DNA of 5,725 nt from an uncultured Bacteroidota bacterium. GTDB lineage: Bacteria; Bacteroidota; Bacteroidia; Bacteroidales; SZUA-534. Both the position numbers and the translations under genes were made by a program. The DNA lies in the NCBI GenBank assembly GCA_937899145.1, contig CALBPW010000389.1, forward strand, positions 1-5,725. Direction: 5' to 3'. Positions 1 through 5,725 of the stretch are shown here, piece by piece (the stretch's first letter is position 1; every line of letters starts with the position of its first letter). Below the pieces are notes generated by a model that was not told the DNA's origin, made no database searches, and saw only the letters and a list, made by a program, of their open reading frames with translations.

Positions 1-333
1 GAGATCGAGCACCTGGCTGAAAAGCACAGGCCCCATCTCAGGCACCGTGGTGCGGAGTGGTGTGCCCTTTTCTGTGTAAATATCGAAAACCGATACCGGA
101 AAGCCGCGGTAGCTGAAATCATCCCTTATTTCGAAGCGATCGATCCTCTTCTGCATGCCCTCGCCGTCGTCTCCGGGCACCGCAATGCCTGCCATATCAC
201 CTTTCACATCAGACATGAATACCGGCACGCCCAGATCCGAAAAGCTTTCGGCAAGCACCTTGAGTGTTACCGATTTGCCCGTGCCTGTGGCACCGCATAT
301 GAATCCGTGCCTGTTAGCCTTGTCGGGTCTCAT
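1..333 (-). CDS. DUF853 / HerA-like helicase (YjgR family) ATPase, N-terminal fragment
   Basis: The minus frame is open from an ATG at 333 to the window edge, giving 111 residues of a protein whose family is usually about 500 residues long; the C-terminus lies outside the window. Visible motifs are KANRHGFICGATGTGKS (residues 5-21), which contains the Walker A P-loop GATGTGKS and binds ATP, then VPVFMSDVKGDMAG (36-49), and PLRTTVPEMGPVL (92-104). This order is characteristic of the DUF853 proteins such as E. coli YjgR, cytoplasmic HerA/FtsK-type ATPases of uncertain role. The family normally has some 15-25 residues before this point. The frame continues 21 codons upstream of the ATG with no other ATG, to a TAG at 397-399, and residues just upstream (GDKIC) still look plausible for the family. 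The true start is therefore probably lost at the junction with the RND gene. GC is clearly higher than in the rest of the window. The family call is firm; whether the fragment belongs to this genome is not. Confidence 0.85.
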   Translation of the reverse strand, partial: MRPDKANRHGFICGATGTGKSVTLKVLAESFSDLGVPVFMSDVKGDMAGIAVPGDDGEGMQKRIDRFEIRDDFSYRGFPVSVFDIYTEKGTPLRTTVPEMGPVLFSQVLDL

Positions 334-385
334 GCAAATTTTATCGCCCAGTGTTTCGCCATCGCCCTTTCTGGCGAATCGCGCT
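334..385. other. Junction between two truncated, opposing genes
   Basis: Within this stretch the minus-strand DUF853 homology and the plus-strand RND homology both run out, with no intergenic DNA, promoter or terminator between them. The RND frame reads as a convincing permease from about 358 (AIALSGESRLRPVLMT). The minus frame reads plausibly as the DUF853 N-terminus up to about 350-375. A short shared sequence at the breakpoint is therefore possible. No insertion-sequence ends or target-site duplication are visible. The exact breakpoint cannot be placed by eye. Confidence 0.6.
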
Positions 386-675
386 TGCGCCCTGTGCTAA
401 TGACAGCCGCCACCACCATACTTGGTATGCTGCCAATGGCATTGAGCACATCAGAAGGCTCTGAAATGTGGATACCAATGGGTATTGTGGTTATTGGCGG
501 TTTGTTAGTGTCAACAGTAGTTACTCTGCTTGTTGTGCCAGTTCTTTACGCAATAATGTCGAAACACGGCGAGCGCGATAAAGAAGAAGAAATCCGCCAA
601 TCGTTCATCTTCTACGATATGGACGAAGATTCAGTTTACGACAGTCGTGTAACCAACAAACAAATTGAAAAATGA
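334..675 (+). CDS. RND family efflux transporter permease, C-terminal fragment
   Basis: This is the last ~113 codons of an inner-membrane RND (AcrB/HAE1-type, ACR_tran family) proton-driven pump subunit that would normally be about 1000 residues or more. The conserved block SGESRLRPVLMTAATTILGMLPMAL, the hallmark of the second repeat, begins near 364. It is followed by a second hydrophobic stretch, MWIPMGIVVIGGLLVSTV and onward to LLVVPVLYAIM, which corresponds to the final transmembrane helix. A charged cytoplasmic tail (KHGERDKEEEIRQ) follows and ends at TGA 673-675. The frame stays open upstream (a GTG lies at 307), but codons before about 340-358 are only the antisense of the DUF853 P-loop region, so no genuine start exists here and everything upstream of the C-terminus is missing. 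The stop overlaps the next start by four bases (ATGA), as expected if the PII-like gene is co-translated. Substrate cannot be told from this fragment. Confidence 0.88.
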   Translation, partial: ANFIAQCFAIALSGESRLRPVLMTAATTILGMLPMALSTSEGSEMWIPMGIVVIGGLLVSTVVTLLVVPVLYAIMSKHGERDKEEEIRQSFIFYDMDEDSVYDSRVTNKQIEK

Positions 676-965
676 AAGCAGTATTTATAGTTTATAATCA
701 AGCAAATACCGAGCGTGTTGAGTATCTGCTCGACCGCCTCGGCATAAAAGGATTCACCTATTGGGAAAATGTGCAAGGACAAGGCTCTGTTGACGGCGAG
801 CCGCGCCGCGGCACTCACACTTGGCCTGAGATGAACTCGGCAATAATAACCATTGTTGACGATGAGATTGTCCCCGAACTACTCAGCCGCATCAAACGCC
901 TCGACAACCGCAACAAAGAAGTTGGCGTGCGGGCATTTGTTTGGAATGTGGAGGCGACAGTGTGA
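672..965 (+). CDS. PG0541-family transporter-associated PII-like protein
   Basis: A 97-residue soluble protein with no signal peptide or membrane segment. It has the alternating strand/helix pattern of PII-like ferredoxin folds: strand MKAVFIVYN (1-9), helix ERVEYLLDRLG (14-24), strand GFTYWENVQGQGS (27-39), a polar, probably flexible loop VDGEPRRGTHTWPE (40-53) where PII proteins carry the T-loop, strand SAIITIVDD (56-64), helix VPELLSRIKRLDNRN (67-81) and a last strand GVRAFVWNVEA (85-95). The VQGQGS turn resembles the GxG seen before the PII T-loop. I recognise it as the small protein found directly after RND pumps in Bacteroidota (P. gingivalis PG0541 type). By analogy it may sense a ligand and modulate the adjacent pump, but ligand and partner are unknown. 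The ATG at 672 overlaps the RND stop (ATGA), implying translational coupling. No Shine-Dalgarno is present. The gene is complete, ending TGA at 963-965. Confidence 0.82.
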   Translation: MKAVFIVYNQANTERVEYLLDRLGIKGFTYWENVQGQGSVDGEPRRGTHTWPEMNSAIITIVDDEIVPELLSRIKRLDNRNKEVGVRAFVWNVEATV

Positions 966-1014
966 TTGGAAAAAGTGTGATGAAAAAGTAAATTGATAAT
1001 TAAAATCTGAATAG

Positions 1015-1054
1015 AAAAAAGCGGAAATCCATTATTGCGACTCCGCTTTTTTTT
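1015..1054. terminator. Probable bidirectional intrinsic terminator
   Basis: Six A residues (1015-1020) and GCGGA (1021-1025) pair with TCCGC (1042-1046) and the first part of an eight-T run (1047-1054), with a loop of about 16 bases. Because both flanks are A/T tracts, the hairpin has a U-run in either direction. It sits 49 bases after the plus-strand PII-like gene and 53 bases after the end of the minus-strand CapA gene, the right place to stop both convergent transcripts. The GC core is only five pairs, so strength is moderate. The rest of the 966-1107 gap shows nothing recognisable. Confidence 0.75.
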
Positions 1055-1107
1055 GTTTAAAAACCAGCACATTAATGGTGGGTCTAAACTACGCAGATAT
1101 ATTCACC

Positions 1108-2193
1108 TTACCTTTCGTTCACATTTCTGTTTCTGCCTAAAACCTCACGAGCCTCTTTTGCAAACTGTTGCATTCGTCCCCAATTGGTGGCATTCGGAAT
1201 TTCAGTTATTATGCCATTCTCAATATCCGCTATTGGCATTATGTAAAACAATCTCTTATTACCAACCTTTGGATAATGAACGTAAGTAAGCTGATAATCA
1301 GCTTCAATTTTTGGTTTCAGTCCTTCTCGTTTTGTGAGTTTAACGTTAACCATCGCAGCACCATCGCGCGGGGCTGTACGCTGCGCACTAACATAATTAC
1401 CAAGCGAATAAACCAACAATTGATTGTTGGCGGTATCCATTTCCATTGGTTGAAGCACATGCGGATGCGAACCTATAATCAAATCAACTCCATGATATTT
1501 AAGCAGATTGGCAAGGTATATCTGATTTGAATCAGGCACTGTATCATATTCTATTCCCCAATGCATACAGGCTATTATCAAGTCTGGACTTTTCTGTTTC
1601 GCAATTGCTATATCATTAACAATCTGTTTATTATCAATGCGGTTTACAATTGTACCACGTGGGGTTGGCAAACCGTTTGTACCATAAGTGTAATTCAAAA
1701 TTGCCAATTTTAGGCCTTTAACTTCAACCATAAGCGGATAGTTAGCCCAATATTCAGCCGAATCATGAAAAGTACCAGTATGCGTAATTTTCAGTGAATC
1801 AAGAACATCAAGTGTCCGCACCACGCCCACTCTACCGCGGTCGCAAGTATGGTTGTTTGAGGTTACCAAAACATCGAATCCGCAATCTTTTACCGCCACT
1901 GCCAACTCATCGGGCGACGAAAATTGCGGATAACCTTTATACGGCTCTCCTGCCAATGTAACTTCAAGATTTGCAAGGGCAAAATCAGCTTTTTCGACGT
2001 ATGGCTTTACATATTTGAAACAATCAAAATAATCGTATGTGTCGGTAGAATCGTTTCGAGCCGCTGCAATTTGAGCATCATGCCCCATAATATCGCCTGC
2101 AAAAAGTAGCGTTACCACCGAATCAGATGTTTGCGCATCAACTACAAACGCTATGAATACCAAGCATTTAGTTAGTAAACATTTTATTTTCAT
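1108..2193 (-). CDS. CapA family protein (PGA_cap domain), secreted
   Basis: A complete 361-residue protein with a signal peptide (MKIKCLLTKCLVFIAFVVDA, probable cleavage after Ala20, leaving Gln21) and one PGA_cap domain over about residues 27-270. This domain has a calcineurin-like metallophosphoesterase fold. Family motifs in order: FAGDIMGH (31-38), NLE (75-77), TSNNH (111-115), MHWG (210-213), GSHPHV (241-246) and YSLGN (262-266). The Asp34, Asn114, His115, His211, His243 and His245 positions are candidates for metal or active-site ligands by analogy with metallophosphoesterases. The family is named after Bacillus CapA/PgsA of poly-gamma-glutamate capsule synthesis, but no capB or capC partner is present and there is no membrane anchor, so a capsule role is not supported here. 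It is last in its operon, starting two bases after the stop of the EEP gene, with an A/T-rich leader and no Shine-Dalgarno. The C-terminal ~90 residues match no motif I know. Reaction and substrate are unknown. Confidence 0.88.
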   Translation of the reverse strand: MKIKCLLTKCLVFIAFVVDAQTSDSVVTLLFAGDIMGHDAQIAAARNDSTDTYDYFDCFKYVKPYVEKADFALANLEVTLAGEPYKGYPQFSSPDELAVAVKDCGFDVLVTSNNHTCDRGRVGVVRTLDVLDSLKITHTGTFHDSAEYWANYPLMVEVKGLKLAILNYTYGTNGLPTPRGTIVNRIDNKQIVNDIAIAKQKSPDLIIACMHWGIEYDTVPDSNQIYLANLLKYHGVDLIIGSHPHVLQPMEMDTANNQLLVYSLGNYVSAQRTAPRDGAAMVNVKLTKREGLKPKIEADYQLTYVHYPKVGNKRLFYIMPIADIENGIITEIPNATNWGRMQQFAKEAREVLGRNRNVNER

Positions 2194-2195
2194 AA

Positions 2196-3260
2196 TTATT
2201 TATTTCGATAAATATTTAAAAAGACTGGCAGATGGTCGGAAAATCCACCTAAATATTTGTAGCCCAAATAAGTACGATATGGTTTATAACCGATATTTGC
2301 TTCGTCTTTTTCAAGCAAAAACGGTGGATTGAAGACATGGACATCATCTTTTGTAGTGTACAAATTTCCTTGACCGTCAAGCAACGAACCTGAGATTATC
2401 ATCTGGTCGAGAATCCCCCAAAAGCCATCGTATTTATGTGTGCCATAACCTTTTACAAATTGCATATAATATGCTAAATTATAAAGTTCAGTTTCGTTAA
2501 TTGTTGTAAAATCAGTTTGCGCACGCAAATCAACACAAACGCTATTGTTATTTGGATAATCGTTCAAATCTCCCATTATCAACACATTAGCACGCTTATT
2601 AATGGTTGTCAGCGAATCTACTTTTGCGCGCACAATTGCAGCCACACTACGACGCAACCCGTCAGTTTCTGTTTGTCCTCCCCACCGCGACGGCCAATGA
2701 TTTACAAAAATATGCAGAGTATCGCCATTAATTGTTGTGCCAGAAGCCATTAAGATGTCGCGAGTGCCACGCCCGCTTTTTTGCACATTCACAGGTATAT
2801 ACTTGACTTTGAATGGTTTAAATCGTTTCGGCTGATAAAGTAATGCGACATCAATACCACGTGCGTCAGGCGATTCTTTATGAAGGTAAGCATAACCAAG
2901 ATTACGCAAATTTGATTGATTTACAAGACTTTCCATCACATAATGCGATTCTATTTCGCATAGTCCCACTATATCGGGGGAGGTCCAACCGCCAATGGCA
3001 GTTATAACCTGTGCTATTTGTGCGCGCTTGGTGTAAAAGCGTTGTTTTGTCCAATGTTTTTCACCGTCAGGAGTAAATTCATCATCATTTTTTAGTGGGT
3101 CATCATCGGTATCAAAAAAGTTTTCACAGTTGTAAAACATAATACGCAAATAGCGGCCGGCTTCAATTGTTACGCGCAAATCGTCTGGCAGCTGGTTGTT
3201 TTGCGAAACACCAATCACCGCCATTGCAATGCCTAACACCGATAACATTATCCGCTTCAT
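2196..3260 (-). CDS. Secreted endonuclease/exonuclease/phosphatase (EEP) family protein
   Basis: A complete 354-residue protein of the DNase I-like EEP superfamily, which hydrolyses phosphodiester or phosphomonoester bonds using divalent metal. The N-terminus (MKRIMLSVLGIAMAVIGVS, then QNN) is a signal peptide without lipobox, so the protein is probably periplasmic or secreted. Catalytic-type motifs are all present and in order: FYNCENFFD (42-50, Asn44), VGLCEIE (98-104, Glu102), ARGIDVALLY (133-142), NHWPSRWGG (187-195, His188), MGDLNDYP (229-236, Asp231 and Asn233), ILDQMIIS (283-290) and GFSDHLPVF (339-347, Asp342 and His343). It should therefore be an active enzyme; nuclease is the commonest activity in this secreted Bacteroidota type, but phosphatase or phospholipase activity cannot be excluded. 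Its ATG shares one base with the upstream lipoprotein stop (TAATG at 3258-3262), and CapA begins two bases after its own stop, so the three are almost certainly co-translated. Confidence 0.9.
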   Translation of the reverse strand: MKRIMLSVLGIAMAVIGVSQNNQLPDDLRVTIEAGRYLRIMFYNCENFFDTDDDPLKNDDEFTPDGEKHWTKQRFYTKRAQIAQVITAIGGWTSPDIVGLCEIESHYVMESLVNQSNLRNLGYAYLHKESPDARGIDVALLYQPKRFKPFKVKYIPVNVQKSGRGTRDILMASGTTINGDTLHIFVNHWPSRWGGQTETDGLRRSVAAIVRAKVDSLTTINKRANVLIMGDLNDYPNNNSVCVDLRAQTDFTTINETELYNLAYYMQFVKGYGTHKYDGFWGILDQMIISGSLLDGQGNLYTTKDDVHVFNPPFLLEKDEANIGYKPYRTYLGYKYLGGFSDHLPVFLNIYRNK

Positions 3261-4681
3261 TATTCAATACGTTCATACGCGCCTAAGTCAGGCAGACTAT
3301 CGCGCCGATTACCATCTAAATCTAATTGATATTCAATGACATTCAAAAATTTTCCGCAATCTTTTGCCGCCGATAGTGTATCAAGATGATAATCGCCGTC
3401 GGCTGCATTTACAAACCGTGGCAAACTTTGAATATCTGTAATTACATTATGATAAATTGTCGTATCATTTACATCAAAACGTTTGCTCACTTTTAGCATA
3501 CAATTATCAAACTGACATTTAAACTCTGTTGTATCAGTATTTAGTTTATTTACAAACAGTTCCTCAAAAAGAGAACCGCATATAATGCTATTTACAAAAT
3601 GAGCGTTGAAATCGTAAACAAAAGTTTCACCACCCGTTGTATAACAATTATTGAAAAATACCGATGGTGAAGTATGACTACCATAATTTGCCAATGTAGT
3701 GTGCACAAATTCGTAATTTCCACCTTGCAACAATGCTGCAGTATAATATCCGCAATTGGCAACTACCGTATTGTAAACCAATAAATTAGCTGTTTGCGCA
3801 TAAATACCTGCAATCGCCATATTTTCTATTATTGAGTTCGATAATTTTAACGTCAGTTCATCGCCTACATGACTATTTATTTGAATACCCTTTGTACCAT
3901 TTTTAATGATGGCATAATCAATTGTATTTCCGCTACTTCCCTCAAAAAAATGGATATTGCCCAAATAAGACAATTCGCCATCAACGCGATACGATGCGCC
4001 CCATTGCCCTGGTTTGTTTTCATAATATTTCTCAAGCCTGTCGCTCTGAAAAACGACAGGTTGCTCCGCTGTTCCATTTACGTGCAACCGTCCGTTAACA
4101 ATCAAACTCGAATTGCTTCCAAAATAAATCTTTGTGCCGGCGTCAATATTGAGCACACTTGCCGAATCTACCACCACCGATTTTTTGATTAAATAAGGCT
4201 TGCCGCAAGTCCAATGCTCAATGCCGGTTATCGAATCAGCACAAAGGTTGACATCTTGCCCAAATGCTTGTAATTTAACATTTTGCATATTACCATTTGT
4301 CATAAATTCTATCGAATCGAGAACCAAAACTGGTGTATCGCTATTCTGCGGATCAATTGTAACCTCGACAAACACATAGGCACTATCTTTTCCTCTGATT
4401 TCCAAATTGTTAAGAGTGTTAGTTGCTACACCGTCAATGTTCAATCTAAAATATTTACTTTGAGCCGACACCGATGTCCGCACAGCTTCTTTGTTCCGAT
4501 TATAGATGAGGAAATGGCGTGTAGCAGAGCCAATAGCCGAAAAAACGGTATCAAACTTCAGAGTATCGACAGAAAACGACAATTCAGCATCTGACGATGT
4601 CATAAATTTTTCTCTATCGCAGCATGAACTTAAAACACACAAACACAGAATCCAACAAAGCAAAAATGGCTTTCGCATCAT
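3260..4681 (-). CDS. Beta-helix lipoprotein with choice-of-anchor-Q-like C-terminus
   Basis: A complete 473-residue predicted lipoprotein. The signal peptide is short and cysteine-rich, ending in the lipobox LSSC, so Cys20 is the likely lipidated residue, followed by Cys21 and the charged stretch DREK that could favour export to the outer-membrane surface. Residues ~33-145 (for example SFSVDTLKFDTVFSAIGS) look like an Ig-like beta domain. From ~165 to 370 repeated short beta strands with Asn/Gly turns (TKIYFGSNSSLIVNGRLHVNG, then IDYAIIKNGTKGIQI, LSNSIIENMAIAGIYA, LLVYNTVVANC) form a right-handed parallel beta-helix, a fold common in carbohydrate-binding and -cleaving proteins. The C-terminus DGDYHLDTLSAAKDCG (428-443) and DLDGNRR...DLGAYE (454-470) resembles the choice-of-anchor Q ending. 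No catalytic motif is recognisable, so binding or scaffold is as likely as enzyme. Two ATG codons stand side by side (4681, 4678); the first is annotated. It begins 13 bases after the PAS gene and overlaps the EEP start by one base. Confidence 0.82.
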   Translation of the reverse strand: MMRKPFLLCWILCLCVLSSCCDREKFMTSSDAELSFSVDTLKFDTVFSAIGSATRHFLIYNRNKEAVRTSVSAQSKYFRLNIDGVATNTLNNLEIRGKDSAYVFVEVTIDPQNSDTPVLVLDSIEFMTNGNMQNVKLQAFGQDVNLCADSITGIEHWTCGKPYLIKKSVVVDSASVLNIDAGTKIYFGSNSSLIVNGRLHVNGTAEQPVVFQSDRLEKYYENKPGQWGASYRVDGELSYLGNIHFFEGSSGNTIDYAIIKNGTKGIQINSHVGDELTLKLSNSIIENMAIAGIYAQTANLLVYNTVVANCGYYTAALLQGGNYEFVHTTLANYGSHTSPSVFFNNCYTTGGETFVYDFNAHFVNSIICGSLFEELFVNKLNTDTTEFKCQFDNCMLKVSKRFDVNDTTIYHNVITDIQSLPRFVNAADGDYHLDTLSAAKDCGKFLNVIEYQLDLDGNRRDSLPDLGAYERIE

Positions 4682-4694
4682 TAATTATTGCTTT

Positions 4695-5725
4695 TTATGC
4701 GGTTTCTTCTTCCATATTTTGTATGAAAGCGGTGTAAGTATATTCGTTCTGAACTTTTGCGCCTGCAAGCAGTATTATTACGCGCTTTTCAGTTCCGTCT
4801 TTTGCCAAAATCTTCTCTTCTTTTCTGATGCCCTCAACTTTACGTTTATCAGGGTGCAACAAGCTGACCATAAACTCGTTGGGGTCGTCTTGATTGTATT
4901 TTCGGAATAGCATTTTGATATTTTTGCCCAAAACATCTTGGCGCAAATAGCCCCAAAGACGTTCGGCTGCACGGTTGAAAAACTCAATATCGCCTGCCTG
5001 ATTGATAGTAACAACAGCATCATGAACACCTTCCAATGTTTTTTCGTTGCGGACTTTAATCTTTTCAACTTCTTGGAATTGTGCCTTAACCTCGCGACGC
5101 GCTTCAGCCAATTTCTCTTGCAAATCGGCTTCCTTCGCTTTCAACTCAACTTCTTGTTGTTTCAACAACTCATTTTGTTGTTTAGTAAGAAGTTCCATAT
5201 TTTTTTGCTCGGTAATATCATGCGCAATCGAAATCACTTTCGAGATTTCGTCATACATATTATATACAGGCGTATATGTGACTTCAAACCATTTTATATC
5301 GCCATTAGCAGCTATAAATTTTGATTGTCCTTGGAACGATTGCCCTGTTATCACATTATTCCAGATAGCCTCAAAATCGTTTTGTTCATCTTCGCCCATA
5401 AAGTTGAATACGCTATAATCTTTCAGTTCCTCAGTACTATAGCCCATTATGTCGATAAATTTCTGATTGCAATTTATCATACGGCCACTTGGCACATATT
5501 CAACCTTTATACTCGACTCGTTGATTGCTTTAATTTGGCTTTCGTGGTCAAGGTTCTGCTCTTGCTGCTGGGTTGTATCGATGCCGAGGAACAAGATTTT
5601 TTCGACGTTTTGCATACTATTACGCACGCAAGTATAGGTTGACATTGTCCAAATATCTTTTCCATTCTTTGCAAGCAATTTCATATAGCCTTCAAAGTGC
5701 TTACCTCCACGAGCCAACGAATCCC
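4695..5725 (-). CDS. PAS domain protein (multi-PAS, coiled coil), 5' end outside window
   Basis: The frame is open to the window edge, so the N-terminus is missing; the TTG at 5717 is internal, not a start. Numbering from that codon, residues ~7-50 are the end of a PAS-PAC unit (GYMKLLAKNGKDIWTMSTYT, then FLGIDTTQQ). A full PAS-PAC unit follows at ~60-172 (INESSIKVEYVPSGRMINCN, GYSTEELKD, then ISIAHDITEQK). A Gln/Lys/Glu-rich coiled coil spans ~172-225, and a last PAS domain ~225-335 (LEGVHDAVVTINQAGDIEFF, LWGY, KDGTEKRVIILL). The protein stops a few residues later (MEEETA), so no histidine kinase, HATPase, GGDEF, EAL, or DNA-binding domain follows; any output module must be N-terminal or be supplied by a partner. 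No membrane segment is seen in this part. PAS domains bind small ligands, haem or flavin, or mediate dimerisation; the ligand here is not evident. It is upstream of the lipoprotein by 13 bases and is probably in the same transcript. Confidence 0.87.
   Translation of the reverse strand, partial: DSLARGGKHFEGYMKLLAKNGKDIWTMSTYTCVRNSMQNVEKILFLGIDTTQQQEQNLDHESQIKAINESSIKVEYVPSGRMINCNQKFIDIMGYSTEELKDYSVFNFMGEDEQNDFEAIWNNVITGQSFQGQSKFIAANGDIKWFEVTYTPVYNMYDEISKVISIAHDITEQKNMELLTKQQNELLKQQEVELKAKEADLQEKLAEARREVKAQFQEVEKIKVRNEKTLEGVHDAVVTINQAGDIEFFNRAAERLWGYLRQDVLGKNIKMLFRKYNQDDPNEFMVSLLHPDKRKVEGIRKEEKILAKDGTEKRVIILLAGAKVQNEYTYTAFIQNMEEETA

Larger units (their letters stand above)
1108..5725 (-). other. 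Probable four-gene operon: PAS protein, lipoprotein, EEP enzyme, CapA
   Basis: All four genes lie on the minus strand with gaps of 13, -1 and 2 bases, and no internal terminator hairpin or recognisable Bacteroidota promoter fits in these gaps. The promoter must lie beyond 5725, and the transcript most likely ends at the hairpin 1015-1054. The last three products carry export signals. The co-transcription is inferred from spacing only. Confidence 0.75.

Noticed and set aside
307..333. GTG at 307 as the start of the RND gene
   Set aside because: The first codons are antisense to the DUF853 motif around KANRHGF; no real RND protein starts a hundred codons before its end, so this is only an open frame running through the junction.
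155..400. An 81-codon plus-strand open frame (MPSPSSPGTAMPAISPF...)
   Set aside because: It is the antisense of the strongly conserved DUF853 P-loop region and has no recognisable protein features; low-complexity Pro/Ser content is what antisense of such a gene gives.
959..988. Imperfect 15-base tandem repeat beginning AGTGTGAT, spanning the stop of the PII-like gene
   Set aside because: Only 11 of 15 positions match beyond the shared 8-mer; A-rich context makes this weak and probably accidental.
966..1107. Possible small gene or regulatory RNA in the convergent gap
   Set aside because: No conserved-looking frame or structure other than the terminator; the gap is simply A/T-rich spacer.
4037..4060. 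Perfect 7-bp inverted repeat CCTGTCG/CGACAGG with a 10-base loop
   Set aside because: It lies deep inside the lipoprotein gene with no U-run on the transcribed strand; most likely chance.
4506..4910. 134-codon plus-strand open frame across the PAS/lipoprotein boundary
   Set aside because: It is antisense to two well-supported genes, with Phe/Cys/Tyr-rich composition typical of a reverse-strand shadow.
5715..5717. TTG as start of the PAS protein
   Set aside because: The frame stays open to the window edge and the residues just after it are already inside a PAS-PAC unit, so the true start lies outside.

Overview
The window looks like a piece of a Bacteroidota (probably Bacteroidales) genome, perhaps a metagenome-derived contig. 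The reasons are: an RND efflux gene followed at once by a PG0541-type PII-like gene, secreted proteins whose predicted signal-peptide cleavage leaves an N-terminal Gln, A/T-rich leaders without Shine-Dalgarno motifs, TAA stops, and a beta-helix lipoprotein typical of the phylum. The genus cannot be fixed from the sequence alone.

Layout. Positions 1-333 (minus) hold an N-terminal fragment of a DUF853/HerA-like ATPase (YjgR family). It is GC-rich, about 55% by hand count over the first 300 bases. It meets, head-on and without any intergenic spacer, the last ~110 codons of an RND efflux permease on the plus strand (to 675). Both genes are cut within the same ~50 bases (about 334-385). This is either a contig misjoin or a real rearrangement breakpoint. 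The RND stop overlaps the start of a 97-residue PII-like protein (672-965). A hairpin with U-runs on both sides (1015-1054) ends this transcript, and very likely also the convergent one.

From 5725 down to 1108, four minus-strand genes are packed with gaps of 13, -1 and 2 bases, so they are most likely one operon transcribed from outside the window. In transcription order they are: a multi-PAS sensor protein (5' end missing), a beta-helix lipoprotein with a choice-of-anchor-Q-like C-terminus, a secreted endonuclease/exonuclease/phosphatase (EEP) family protein, and a secreted CapA-family protein. The last three carry export signals, so the operon encodes a set of envelope or extracellular proteins with two probable metal-dependent phosphoesterase-type folds, preceded by a sensor-like protein with no catalytic output in the visible part. 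The shared substrate is unknown; a role in phosphodiester or cell-surface polymer metabolism is inference.

There is no mobile element, tRNA, rRNA or CRISPR array. The only non-coding stretch of note is 966-1107, which holds the terminator. The most important points to check are the junction near 334-385 and the unexplained four-gene operon.
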